A stretch of DNA of 64,000 nucleotides from Plicaturopsis crispa FD-325 SS-3 (Eukaryota > Basidiomycota > Agaricomycetes > Amylocorticiales > Amylocorticiaceae): the NCBI GenBank assembly GCA_000827205.1, contig KN832561.1, positions 992,005 to 1,056,004 on the forward strand, read 5' to 3'. How positions within the stretch are numbered: position 1 is the stretch's first letter; each line of letters opens with the position of its first letter. Positions 36,947 to 47,518 of this stretch are shown here, in pieces. The notes below the pieces were generated by a model. That model was not told the DNA's origin. It did not search any database and was given only the letters and a program-made list of their open reading frames with translations. A program made the position numbers and the translations under genes.

Positions 36947-37287
36947 CCTGTACTGAGACCCTGGTCAGAACGACGTTTGCTTTTGAGTGCAAGTTTCAAA
37001 GATGTTAACGGAAAGATGTCGGTGAAGGGAAAGCGAAATAAAATTGGACTCGAGAGACAAGATCGCCATGGACGCCACAAGCGCGTCGACGCCACGTGGA
37101 CATTTGATGTCCGCGAATATGCAATTTCAAATTTCGGGGCCAATGCAATATGATTCCTCCTCAACTCGTTCTAAACAATTGTACAAGACCTCGAGGCTTC
37201 CCGTTTTCTGTGAATCTATAGCTGGCAAGGACAAGTTATTCTCCGTCAAATTTCACCACATTTCTTACCCGCGCCACCCCCCACACG
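36947..37287. promoter_or_regulatory. Shared promoter between inverted MYND-kelch paralogs
   Basis: 341 bp separate the divergent start codons of the two paralogs, so the duplication placed both copies on one intergenic control region. No TATA box is obvious and the two halves are not visibly mirror images. Confidence 0.5.
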
Positions 37288-39512
37288 ATGAAGCTGTATA
37301 CCCGTGCCCAAGCGCGCCCCGAGCTCGCGCTGTTGAACGTCCTGCGTGCCCAGCCGCCGGATGTGCAGCAAGACACCATCGATCATCTGCGCAGACAGAG
37401 CGTCGAGTCGCATCTTATCCCGTCTGTCCGCTGCAATTGGCTGAAGGAGCAAGCGGATGCTCTGCGCGCGCGCGGAGAATACGACGCCGCCATAGCCAAG
37501 TACAAGGAGGCCGCGAAGGAGATCATTGGGCCGGACGTGACAATGCTAGAGGTCGAGTATATCAACCCGAAGTATCTCTCGTTGACAGTCGAAGCAAATT
37601 GGCAAGGGCACTTGGACGTTGTCGGGTGCTGCGACGGCATCGCTGCTTGTTATGTTGCGCTAGGAAAGACTCTTGAGGTGAATCTCGAGTATTTTAATGC
37701 TTTTGTGCATGTGCTCATCTATGAATGTGCAAGGCCTTGGATTGGCTACAGGAGGTCGAAGTCCTATACAATTGCCAGAGATTAGGGAGTCGCCCCACCG
37801 ATTTACCCTTCATCAATTGCCATCTGCCTGTGGAAGATCACTGGCTGGTTCGTACCATCCGCTTTACTTGTAAAGAAGACGGCTGAACCTCTCCATAGTA
37901 TAGGATATCGGCCGCGAATCGCTACCAAGAAATTCTTTTCAAACTAGGTAACACCGCTAGCGCGAACTTCTTCGCGCACAGGACTATAACAAACGGCAAC
38001 GGCGGCGGTCTGGTGTCCGGGAACGTCGCCATAGATCATGCGAGGAGCCAATCGAACGCGGCTGAGGTATTCAGATTGCGCCACCCGGAGCCGACATTCG
38101 TCGACAGGTTCAAGGCGACCGATCCTGTCCTCCAGATTCGCGGTGCTTGGACGAAACTGCGCACGGGTGGTAGCGCTGCGCCGTGCAGCAGACTTGCGTT
38201 CAGTAGTTGGATTTGGAAGAGCAAGCTCTATGTGTGCGGGGGACAGAACCGGTCACTATCTGTCCACAAGGACGTTTGGTGGGCTCGCTCGCTTTGCGTC
38301 AAATTATATATTCATCTAAGTTATCGTTGACAGGTGCCTAGACCTAACGACGCGGGACAAATGGCGTCGACTTCAAGACCACCCCGAGGCTGGACAGCTA
38401 TTGTACCAGACGCTCAAGGTGTACAAGGACACTGCGTGGATGTTCCAGGGGGAGAAGACCGTATGGGCTTTCGACCTCGTGCGGGAACAGTGGAAGAAAG
38501 TCGAAACAAGCTTCTCTGGCAAATGGCCATACTTCCATCCGCTCTCAGAGCACTGCGTGGAGATCTTCGAGGACGTCATGTATGTGTTTGGCGGGGACGA
38601 CTCGCGCACGGATCTCGGAGTCAACATCTTTATGGCGCTTGACCTGAAAACGCTCAAGTGGACGCACCTAGGCGGAACGAGCCACGCTGTCACCACCAAC
38701 GACATGCCCATGCTTCGCCGCCACGCCAGCTCGTGGATCGTTCCCGAGCAAAAACGACTCTACATCATGTACGGTAACATCTGCCGGGTGGCCGCCCAGT
38801 TAAAGGGGAAGCCGCACGGCAATGAGGAAGATTACAATCATGAAGATCTGTGGTCGTATTCTATCTCCGAGAAAAAATGGCGGCGCGAGCGCCTGCGGGG
38901 TAGCTTTCCCTCTCCACGGACGGAGATGGCGTCCGTATACCACGGTGGACTTGGGGCAGCGATTGTGTTCGGTGGCTACAACGCATCTACGACTTCGTTG
39001 ATCAACGGCAAGATCTACGCGTTTGCATTTTATGGCGACACGTTCATGTTTGATCCCGAGACGCGTATCTGGAAGCACGTCGTCACCCGTGGATTTCCAG
39101 GGTACCGCGCGCAGTCGCGGATGATGGTGGATGAAGCCACGGGGCGCACCTATCTCTTTGGAGGTATGCATCGATGAGTCCATGAAAGTCAGCCGCTGAC
39201 CGCTATGTATCCTTAGGTTACACCAACTCCGATTTCGTACCATCAAAACATGAGGCGCAGCGGACGTTTGGCGATCTGTGGCAGTTGTCGATCGACACCC
39301 CTGGTGGACATCTCGAAGATGCCGACCTGGAGAAGGACGCGCGCGCGCCCAAGATGGGCCCCTGGAAGCGTTGCTTCACATGTGGCTCTGTTGGAGATAC
39401 GTGGAAGAAATGTGGAGGGTCCTGCAAGGGTGCGTACTTTTTCTGCTCGAATGACTGTTTGAAGGAGGGGTGGAAAGAGCACAAGCAGACTCACGGCTGC
39501 CGGAAGGTGTGA
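37288..39512 (+). CDS. MYND zinc-finger / kelch-repeat protein, paralog 2
   Basis: Exons 37288-37677, 37734-37847, 37899-38278, 38334-39163 and 39217-39512 give 669 aa. Same architecture as paralog 1: helical repeat region (ARGEYDAAIAKYKEAAKEII; CCDGIAACYVALGKTLEALD), DWLQEVEVLYNCQRLGSRPT, kelch propeller (KLYVCGG, EKTVWAFDLV, DVMYVFGGDDSRTDLG, RLYIMYGN, IVFGGYN, RTYLFGG) and MYND finger (CFTCGSVGDTWKKCGGSC, FFCSNDCLKEGWKEHKQT). It differs in having one extra intron (38279-38333) inside the kelch part, and in a shortened linker before HPEPTFVDRF. The two proteins are close enough to be recent duplicates, but the extra intron and many substitutions show that they have been separate for some time. 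Confidence 0.88.
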
Positions 39513-39833
39513 AGTGGTTCCCGTACTACTTACTGCCTTTTATTTTCATCTGAATATAATGCACCTACTACATAGTAACATACTACATAAATCCTATCTC
39601 TGGCTTCAGGCCATTTTCATATGTACCGACGCCCCTCGACGCGTCGCCACAACGCGACTAATTTGTACGTCGTGCCCTGTATGGGTTGAACGCGTCGGCG
39701 CCTGAAACGAACTGATGCCCTCAGAAACGCTTGCTTTCGTCCTCTTCCTGACATATCCTTGACAATCACATCCTACATAGCACCCTACTTGAACGTTTGA
39801 ACTCTGGACACCTGTCTATCTCTAAACGGTATC
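39513..39833. other. Intergenic between two co-directional MYND genes
   Basis: 321 bp of 3' UTR and promoter. No coding sequence seen. Confidence 0.45.
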
Positions 39834-40522
39834 ATGACGATGTGCTATAACGGCGACTGTCTCAATCCCGGGACAAAACAATGCAGCGCGTGCAAGATAG
39901 TTACATACTGCTCGTAAGTGCACAAATACACGCGTGGAGTCCAGCTCACGGTCTACAGTGAGAAATGTCAAAAGGCTGCGTGGAAGCAGGGCCACAAAAT
40001 GGAGTGTGCGATGAATCGCCGCCTGAGGGAATTGCAGGAGGAGGAGGAGGCCAAGCCGCAGGAGCGCCCGCGCAGAACACACTGCACGGGCTGCAATGTG
40101 AAGTTCGACCACGAATACTATGCTGACGACGACTGTCCCGACTGCGGGTACATGGCTTGCGAGAGCTGCGTCTCCCATCATTCCAGAGGTACATTGTTCA
40201 CTAGCCTGGCCTGTCGCCTATTTCTGACGTGCTATCATAGGGTCTTGCTATTGCCAAAATTCCAACTTCGGTCGTCCTTACTGCATTATGGGTTAGCGAG
40301 ACACGCACACCAACTGATGCTGGGCACTTGTACTCACTATGTCCTTTCCGCGCAGATCCCGCGTGGTATCACATGAGCTCGCGCACCGGAAAGTCGTACA
40401 AAGGCGATCGCCACCCGGGGAACCCGGAGGAATACAGGGAGGGTGTCCTTGAGGATGAACCACGCGAATGTGGGAATTGCCACAAAGTCGCCCGGTGCAT
40501 CAAGAAAGAGTATCTAGATTGA
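39834..40522 (+). CDS. Small MYND zinc-finger protein with second Cys-rich domain
   Basis: The first exon, 39834-39913, splices at 39958/39959; later splices add GSCYCQNSNFGRPYCIM and DPAWYHMSSRTGKSYKG. About 175 aa. Residues 4-43 are a canonical MYND finger: CYNGDCLNPGTKQCSACK, TYCSEKCQKAAWKQGHKMEC. A Glu-rich linker leads to a second Cys-rich module (THCTGCNVKFDHEYYADDDC, PDCGYMACESCVSHHSRGSC, YCQNSNFGRPYC), and the C-terminus has one more CGNC-HKVARC pair. Such MYND proteins with a trailing zinc-binding module are common and expanded in agaricomycetes; molecular partners are unknown. It sits 320 bp downstream of MYND-kelch paralog 2, making a three-gene MYND cluster. Confidence 0.82.
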
Positions 40523-40947
40523 AGTAATGGCGCTTTCTTCATCGCACGTCAATCGGTACGTTGTGTTTCCCAGTAACGTTTCCAACTTTCATGCTAAACG
40601 GTCCAGGATAACGCTGATACGCGCAGGTCTTCAAATTTCTGTGTATGCGGTTTATTACATGTAATGCTATGGGGTTTGACGGCCACACACCGCTTGAATA
40701 CATTTGAGTATCCTCCGGCTTTGTGAGCATGGGGCCTAACTTTGCAATACCTACTTTCGAGATCCCTGCCGCGCAACCAGCGATGTATGCTGGTGTACCG
40801 GGGCACAACAACTCGAACATGCCTGCTGAGACGAAGGAGCCCCAACAGGCCGGGAGGGCGGAGCTCCGATAGGCGCGGCCCAGCTAGGCGGTCCATAGGT
40901 AGTCCTCAAAAAAGGCGTCGAGTGACGAACGGAACATCGCGTTTCGC
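40523..40947. other. Convergent 3' intergenic region
   Basis: 425 bp between the small MYND gene and POP4. Contains no supported gene. Confidence 0.4.
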
Positions 40948-42003
40948 TTAAAGCTCGATTGTCTCCTTGTGCTTGAACTTTCGGCCCGCCCTGTCGCCTG
41001 CACGGAAACAGAACTGATTGCCGTGCAACTCGAACTCGATGTGTACACTGTCCAGCACGGTAGATCTCGGCGGTGGGGTCCTAGAAGCATCTTGCGCGGA
41101 TGCGAGGCCGGTTGCATAGAGAGGAACTGCGAAGGAAAATATAGAATGTGGCTTAGGGATCACTAGCAAGATGTGTCAGTACTTTTAACCACTGGGATAG
41201 ACATGATATACGCACATTTTGATTGATCCTTCTTCGTCACGACCCGGAAGGCGTTCTCCGTCTCGTGCACGACAATCCCAGAGATCCCTACAAGACATGG
41301 ATTCTTGCTCTGCCGCACTGCGGGCGAAATTATCGGTACTGGCGCAGGTACTGAGTAGGCTCGCGAAACGCACCCGTCATGATAGATCCGTGGAAATCAG
41401 CTTTCACCAATTTCGCGTGCATCCCAGCGGAGCTTGGCATCGGAGCATGTGCTGTCAGAGGCTCATTCGGAGACGGCAGCGCAGGCAATCCCAGAAGCTC
41501 GGACATATACCCAAGCCATAGATGATGCAGCGGTAAGAAAAGTTCAAACCTGCCTCCTTTCAATTAGCAGACAGTTCGAGCGAACATACACGACACCCAC
41601 TTTATCTGCGTTTTCTCCAATTTCCACATTCCCCGCGCCTGCGCAGTCCTTGCAGTCATGACCCGCGAGGACCGCTTCTGTTTTGCATCTGCGTCCCGTT
41701 TGCGTTTCTCGTTTCGCTGCTCGCTGGCTTTGCTCTTCTGGGCAGGGTTCTCGAGCAGGATCTGGCGGCCCTGGATGCGGCTCGCGTAGAGTCCGGCAGG
41801 ATCTGACGACTGCGTTAGGTTGGCTTGCACATATGTCGGCGTGAATGGCGCGGCGCTGGATAGTTTTACGCGCTGATTCTAAGCCGTTGGTGAGACTTCA
41901 AGATTGCAAACGTAGAACGCTGCTCACTCACCCTAATTGGCGGTAGAGCCTTGTAAATGTCGACATCCTTCTGTGCAAGTTTACTTGTCGATGCCTCTGA
42001 CAT
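40948..42003 (-). CDS. POP4: RNase P / RNase MRP subunit POP4 (Rpp29)
   Basis: Subunit of the nucleolar ribonucleoproteins that mature tRNA 5' ends (RNase P) and process pre-rRNA (RNase MRP). The start at 42003 gives MSEASTSKLAQKDVDIYKAL. An Ala/Lys-rich helical region (RNEKRKRDADAKQKRS) precedes the Rpp29 core: FLPLHHLWLGYMSELLGL, HAKLVKADFHGSIMTVRQSK, NPCLVGISGIVVHETENAFR, VVTKKDQSKLIPKPHSIFSF, AVPLYATG, HIEFELHGNQFCFRAGDRAG and RKFKHKETIEL at the stop. The Sm-like barrel is complete. Several exons of ordinary size. It shares a 152-bp divergent promoter with the phosphatase gene. Confidence 0.95.
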
Positions 42004-42155
42004 TTTCCAGGATGATGGACAATTTCGATGATGTCGAGCAGACGTGACTGAGAGAAACATTGTGCGGCGTCGGGCGGGCGGGCCGGCACCAATAATTTCT
42101 CATCCGCCCCCGCGAGACGGCGCGAGTCCCCAACGGCACTCTGTCACTATCTGCC
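42004..42155. promoter_or_regulatory. Bidirectional promoter, POP4 / PTC7-type gene
   Basis: Only 152 bp between divergent starts. GC-rich, no TATA box. Confidence 0.5.
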
Positions 42156-43742
42156 ATGTCTTTGTGTCTTCAACAAATCGCAAAACCTTTACCGGCGTCC
42201 TCAACGTCTCGATTAATTGCACGCCGGTCCCAGAAATACACAGCACGACGATGTATGTCGACAGATTTCCCGCGAAGACCCTATACATTTCACATCGGCG
42301 CCAGCTGGGCCGCCAAGCCTCCAAATCCCGGACATGACATACCCAAAGTGCCGTGGCCGCCAAAAAGCCTCGTCGGCGCTTGGCGGGACGCGACATTAGC
42401 ACGGCGAAAGGCGGTGAAGAGCGTGGATGCGGGGGAGGATTTCTTCTATGTCCAGCAGGTACGTACGCGCCACACGGGATATTGCAATCGCTCGACTTTA
42501 CTCACCTTTCACGGTTGGAATGTAGATGCGGAATAACTCGGTAGGTGAGATTTATTGCAGGCGTGTCGCGTCGCGCGTACGGTCTTAACCTATATTTACT
42601 GTGACCAGGGCGTCTCGATGGGTGTCGCAGACGGTGTCGGCGGATGGGTTGAGTCCGGCGTAGACCCATCCTTGTTCTCACAAGCTCTTATGTATCACGC
42701 ACATCGGTACTCGCGAGGGGCATGGGCAGGGGAACCTGAGATTGACCCTACACAAGATTACCAAGACCGCGAGGAAGTAGAGGGGTGGGAGATGACACCG
42801 TACGAGTGCCTCGACCTTGCGTACGGTGGGGTTTTGCGAGAACGATATGTACAGGCCGGTGAGTCTCGTTTCGTCTCGCTTTTCATGATAATATTGACTG
42901 TGTTGCGCCAGGCTCGAGCACTGCCTGCCTAATAAATATGAACGCGGCCTCTGGTGTACTACGATCAGCCAAGTGAGACCTCCCAGGGTATCCTCCATCA
43001 CCTTGTTAACACGAAGTATAGCTTAGGGGATAGTGGTTTCTACATAATTCGTGGATCACAAGTAATTTACCAGCAACCAGTACAAACCCATTTCTTCAAC
43101 TGCCCAAAGTAAGCCTCGCATTTCTCCTCTGTCATGTTTTGACCTACAATTAATTGCAATGTCGAACAGACAACTCACCAAACTGCCGACAAATACACGA
43201 AAATTCCGTGGCGCCTGCATGGACTCACCATCCGAAGCAGCGCAATACGAGGTGAATCTCCGGGATGGCGACATTGTCTTAGCCTACGTGCGTTCCCTCT
43301 TGCTAGCCATAACCATCCCGCCGCTAACAATGCTGCCACCTTTCCAACACAATATTTCAGACCGATGGCTTAACAGATAATGTATTCCCATCCGAGCTCA
43401 CCAGTATCATATCCCTCGTCGCTCGAAAAGGCGGCCCCGAGGCTGAGCAGGTGCAGACGATGGCCGACCGCATTGTGGATTACGCGCGACAGTGTATGGG
43501 GGACCGGAAGCGTGTGAGCCCGTTTCAGAAGGAGGCCGCGCGGATGGGCCTGTATTACCGTGGTGGCGTACGTTGCTCTTTGCCTCGGCTTCTTCGCGTA
43601 TACCGGACTGATCATTTTCTTTTGACGACTGCATAGAAAATTGACGAGTACGTTCTCCTTGCCGCGTTTCCTTTCGCTTATTTGTTGACTGGTTTTTGCC
43701 AGTGTAACGGTGCTCCTTGCCCTCGTCAAAGAGACGTTATAA
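42156..43742 (+). CDS. PTC7: Mitochondrial PP2C phosphatase, PTC7/PPTC7 type
   Basis: PPM-family Ser/Thr phosphatase; yeast Ptc7 acts in mitochondria on coenzyme Q biosynthesis. Nine exons checked for phase give 363 aa: 42156-42458, 42526-42540, 42609-42858, 42912-42972, 43022-43108, 43170-43287, 43361-43567, 43637-43647, 43703-43742. The basic, acid-free N-terminus (MSLCLQQIAKPLPASSTSRL, then IARRSQKY) fits a matrix signal. Catalytic motifs: GVSMGVADGVGGWVESGVDP (metal Asp in ADGVGG), SANLGDSGFYIIRGSQVIYQ, LRDGDIVLAYTDGLTDNVFP (second metal Asp) and GGKIDDVTVLLALV. Exons 2 (15 nt) and 8 (11 nt) are micro-exons and encode motif residues, so they cannot be skipped without damage. Confidence 0.94.
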
Positions 43743-43930
43743 GTCCCAGTAGTGATACCTGCTGCACGCAACTTGACCTTGCCTCGAGTGGACTATTGAC
43801 GGGATTTCTGTGGACCATCCTCAGCTAATAACCTATTTCCCACTATATATTGGAAATATCGACTGTATCGTACACCTGTTTTAGTTGCTGCGTCCCATGC
43901 GCACGCCTAGGTATTCATCTGGATCTCACA

Positions 43931-46900
43931 TCAGAGTTGGCGCTCGATGCAGCTCTCGATGAGACCGGCAGAGGTGAGCGGATACTCCTTCAACGCGACT
44001 TCACCGTTCTCGACGAAGGTGTTGGGCTGCACGAACAACTTGCGTGGCTGAGAACGCCCGCGTTAGCTATCCTGCGGACGCATCCCCATCTGAAAAACGA
44101 AGACTTGCCAGCTTTTTCTTTATGACAAGGTCCCTGATTTCACCCTCCCATCCGTTGATGGGCTTCGTGAGCTCGGTGTAGTATGCCCGCGCACCCGCAC
44201 CGTCGGCCGTGCTCTTCCGCACCTGCAGCTCAATAAGGAGCTTGCCCGCGACGGTCGCACCGTCCGAGAGCACCTTAGCTCGGTCCACCTTCGAAATTGT
44301 CAGCGGCTGAAACGCATTGTGCAGATAGGACCTGGGCTTACCCGAACGTAAGCGTTCTGGAGAGTCCTGTCCTCCCCGCGCACCTCCTCGAGCGATGCGA
44401 TGCCCTCCTTGATCAGGAACTGGGTGATCCCGAGACGCGCCTGCATGTGCGCCTGGCCGTGTTTCTGCGTGGCGGGCTCGTAGAACTCGAGGGCGCGGAG
44501 GCCGGCGCGAGCCATAAGGAGGAACGTGATGTATTGGATATCCTCAATCTCCTTCGGGTCCGTGTACTAGAGGAAAACATTAATTTACTTGAGTAAATCA
44601 TCTCGGTCAGATCGTCGCTGATACGTACGTTGAAGATTTTGAGGATGGCCGGGTTACTGACGACTTTGTAGGACAGTATTAGTAAATGGGAAGCGCATGA
44701 ATAAACCAACGAGACTGACGGTAGAGTGCGACAGTCTCGGCTCTGCACTCCTCCATAGAAGAGGACACTTCGCCGAGGACGGACCCTGGGGTCTGTCCAT
44801 CTTTGTACCATGATGTACTGAGTATCCTGTCAGTATTGTGAAGAGTTCAACGCTTTGAGACTCACATTTTCTCTCCGGTGAGGGGGTTGATGATCTGGCA
44901 CAAGAAGGTTAGTGAGTTCACCGTTGTATCGCATGCGATGAGAAGTACCTTCTCCGGGTCGAAATTCTTCTTGCCATCTGCGTCCTCCTGGAAAAGCTTA
45001 CCCGATCCATGTCCAAGCAGCTCGTGGTTCGCGACCTGGAGCTCGAACGCGCGCGAGTCCCAAGCGTTATATAGCTCAACGTCGGATGGGTGAATGAATG
45101 TCAGTTCCTCGTCTGCAAGAACCAGTCAGCTACCGTCAGTTGGTGAGAACAAAATTCGCTTTACTGGGTGCTTTTGCGGCAAGAATGTTCTGCGGAATAA
45201 GAGTGGTTAAATATGATGTTGCACTTGCAGTAGACGGGAATATTGCACATACAGCAAGGGAAACATTCTTAAATCCTGTGGATTCCCTGATATCATAGTA
45301 ATTCTAGATGCGGCGTAAGTACACGTCGACAGAAGTGCTATGCGATTGCACTTACAGGAATCTGTGGTGAAAATGATAGCAGGTTCAACGAAAAATCAAG
45401 ATACATGAGATTTGACACGCACGTTAATCCCAGCGGGAATACCTGGGTACAGACTTAGTCAGTGAATCGACAGCAACCTATTTAAATTGCATACCTCCAG
45501 TCGCGAAAGAAACGATTTGCAATGCGGTGAAATCCGGTTTCCTGAACACGTCAACCTCGAAGTCGGGGCCCCACGGGAGCGCCTTGATCAGGCTTGGTGC
45601 ACTCTCCACGAGAGTGTCGTATTTCGCGCTCAATTGCTTGTCCACGATTGCAGTAAATCCTATAACGCGCAATACTGTTGATTATTGATGGTCATTGCGA
45701 GTGAGATGCGAAACAGACCTTCCCATTCCGCACGTCCACCGTAAGGGTCGACATACGTCTCGATGAAGCCAATGTAACTCTCGACGACGGGCCCAACGTC
45801 CTTCACCCAAGCTGTAGATGCCACTTTGTGCTCTAGGATGGAACCACTCTCGAAGCTACAAAGGGTGATTTAAGTTGACCGCCAGAAGGGAGAAATAACA
45901 AAGTGCACACGATTTGATATAACCCGCAATCATATCTGTCTGATTTTCGTTGGCGGTAAATTTCTGCGCCTATTGCACTTGGAGGTGAGCGATCATTTGC
46001 ACGGTGTCGCAATGCCGTGAACCTACCTCCTTGAGGGCGGCTACAGCCTTCTGCAAGGCTGGTGCGAAATCACCATATTCGACAGTTAGCTTGATACTCT
46101 TGCCATCTCCGAGCTCGACCAGCTGCTCGCTGGGCGGCTGAGAATCTGCCGACGCGATGAGAAGCGCGAAATCCCCAGCACCGTTTTTCCGGACTCTAGA
46201 CACTGATATGAGATGTATACATCAGAAATGTGACTGGCAGTCTACCTGGTGTTCAAGACATCGATGCCAATGGCCTCAGCTGCGGTTTGGACAGCCGCAA
46301 CCTCGTCGTCCGTGATTGGTTCGCCCAGATAGTAGTTTGAGACATGCCCTTGCTGACGCTTGCCGATGTAAAGGCTAGGTTCCGGTTCGGTCGCGTATAT
46401 ATGTTCTTTCAGCTAGCTGCCGGTGTAAGGGGACTGCTTAATGAAGTCATAAAGCATCCTACTGACCTCGTTCCAGAGAGCAAGGGCGTCGGACGCGTTG
46501 GCAGATTTGGCGACAACGGCCTCGAACTTAGCTTCGGAAATCCGGGGTACAATCTTCGTGAAACCGAATGTCTTGTAGTTAACGAGGTTACTTAGCACCT
46601 GCCGCGATACTAGTCAGCATTGGCAGCATCATCGGTGGTAGGTATGAATTCTAACCTGAGTCGAGTACTGCAGCAAGTCCTCGAACTCCTCCGACGAGAG
46701 ATCAGCCTTCTGCTTGAGGCCCTCCAAGTCTGCGAGCTTCCCGCGATCGCTGAACGTCGTGATCAAGAGATCATACAGTTTCTGAGCCTGCGGCGTCCAC
46801 TGTCCCTGGATAATACGCGCGCCGGCCCATGCTGCCTGACCCAAGTAGTGCGCGTACTTCTTTTCTTTGGAGCTATACCGAAGCTATAGCGTTAGTGCAG

Positions 46901-47023
46901 CTTAAACCATTCCAGGCAAGCAGTAGCTCACCTCAGCTGCCCGAACGCCTTTCCCACTTCGAGACCGCATATCGGCGCGGCCCGATCAGCCAAGAAACGC
47001 TCGTTCGTGAAACTGTTTGCCAT
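43931..47023 (-). CDS. DPP3: Dipeptidyl peptidase III, zinc metalloprotease M49
   Basis: Removes dipeptides from the N-termini of oligopeptides, mostly in the cytosol. About 700 aa in many exons. Order: [60 protein letters not shown] with [53 protein letters not shown], then NIPNYYDIR. The zinc site is complete: [13 protein letters not shown] (the family's HEXXGH with an inserted residue) and [11 protein letters not shown]. The C-terminal helical part is [39 protein letters not shown] and ending ESCIERQL. The start at 47023 fits the family; an in-frame ATG at 47143 adds 40 residues that are basic and nearly acid-free (MLRAGVRRLKHLGKELPLFP), resembling a mitochondrial leader. Splices were not all verified. 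Confidence 0.93.
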
Positions 47024-47518
47024 GGACAGAGATCTTGACAGTAATAGAATGCGAGGAAAGTGCTGGACGCGGTGATTGCAGTAGGGAAACAAGGGCAGTT
47101 CCTTGCCCAGGTGCTTAAGGCGCCTCACGCCGGCTCGGAGCATGAACTCCAGTTATACCGTAACCCTGTCAAATGAACACGTCGAAGTGAGGCACATGCC
47201 AGACGCAGGTCGCGAAGATTCTTCACGTGGAAACGTTCGCGTTCATACGCGCCATCTCAAGGACCACATAGTCATAAAGGACGGATCCTGACGGCGTCGC
47301 GATAAAGATATAAGACCAGTCCGATAACTGAATGATTATTTCGCGGTAAGTGGCAGTCATATAAGTACGTAGGGAGAAACGAGATAACACAAACACAGCC
47401 CTCTACAAAGGTCCGTTTGAAAGAAAATATTGGTACGTGTAAAGGGCATCGTCAAGTAAGTACTAGCAGGGAAGGATACGTCGCGTCATCGAGGGGCATG
47501 GTCAATGACATTGACAGA
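47024..47518. other. Intergenic between DPP3 promoter and GH5-like 3' end
   Basis: 495 bp. The first 120 bp form the possible 5' coding extension of DPP3 described with that gene. The rest shows no gene. Confidence 0.45.
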
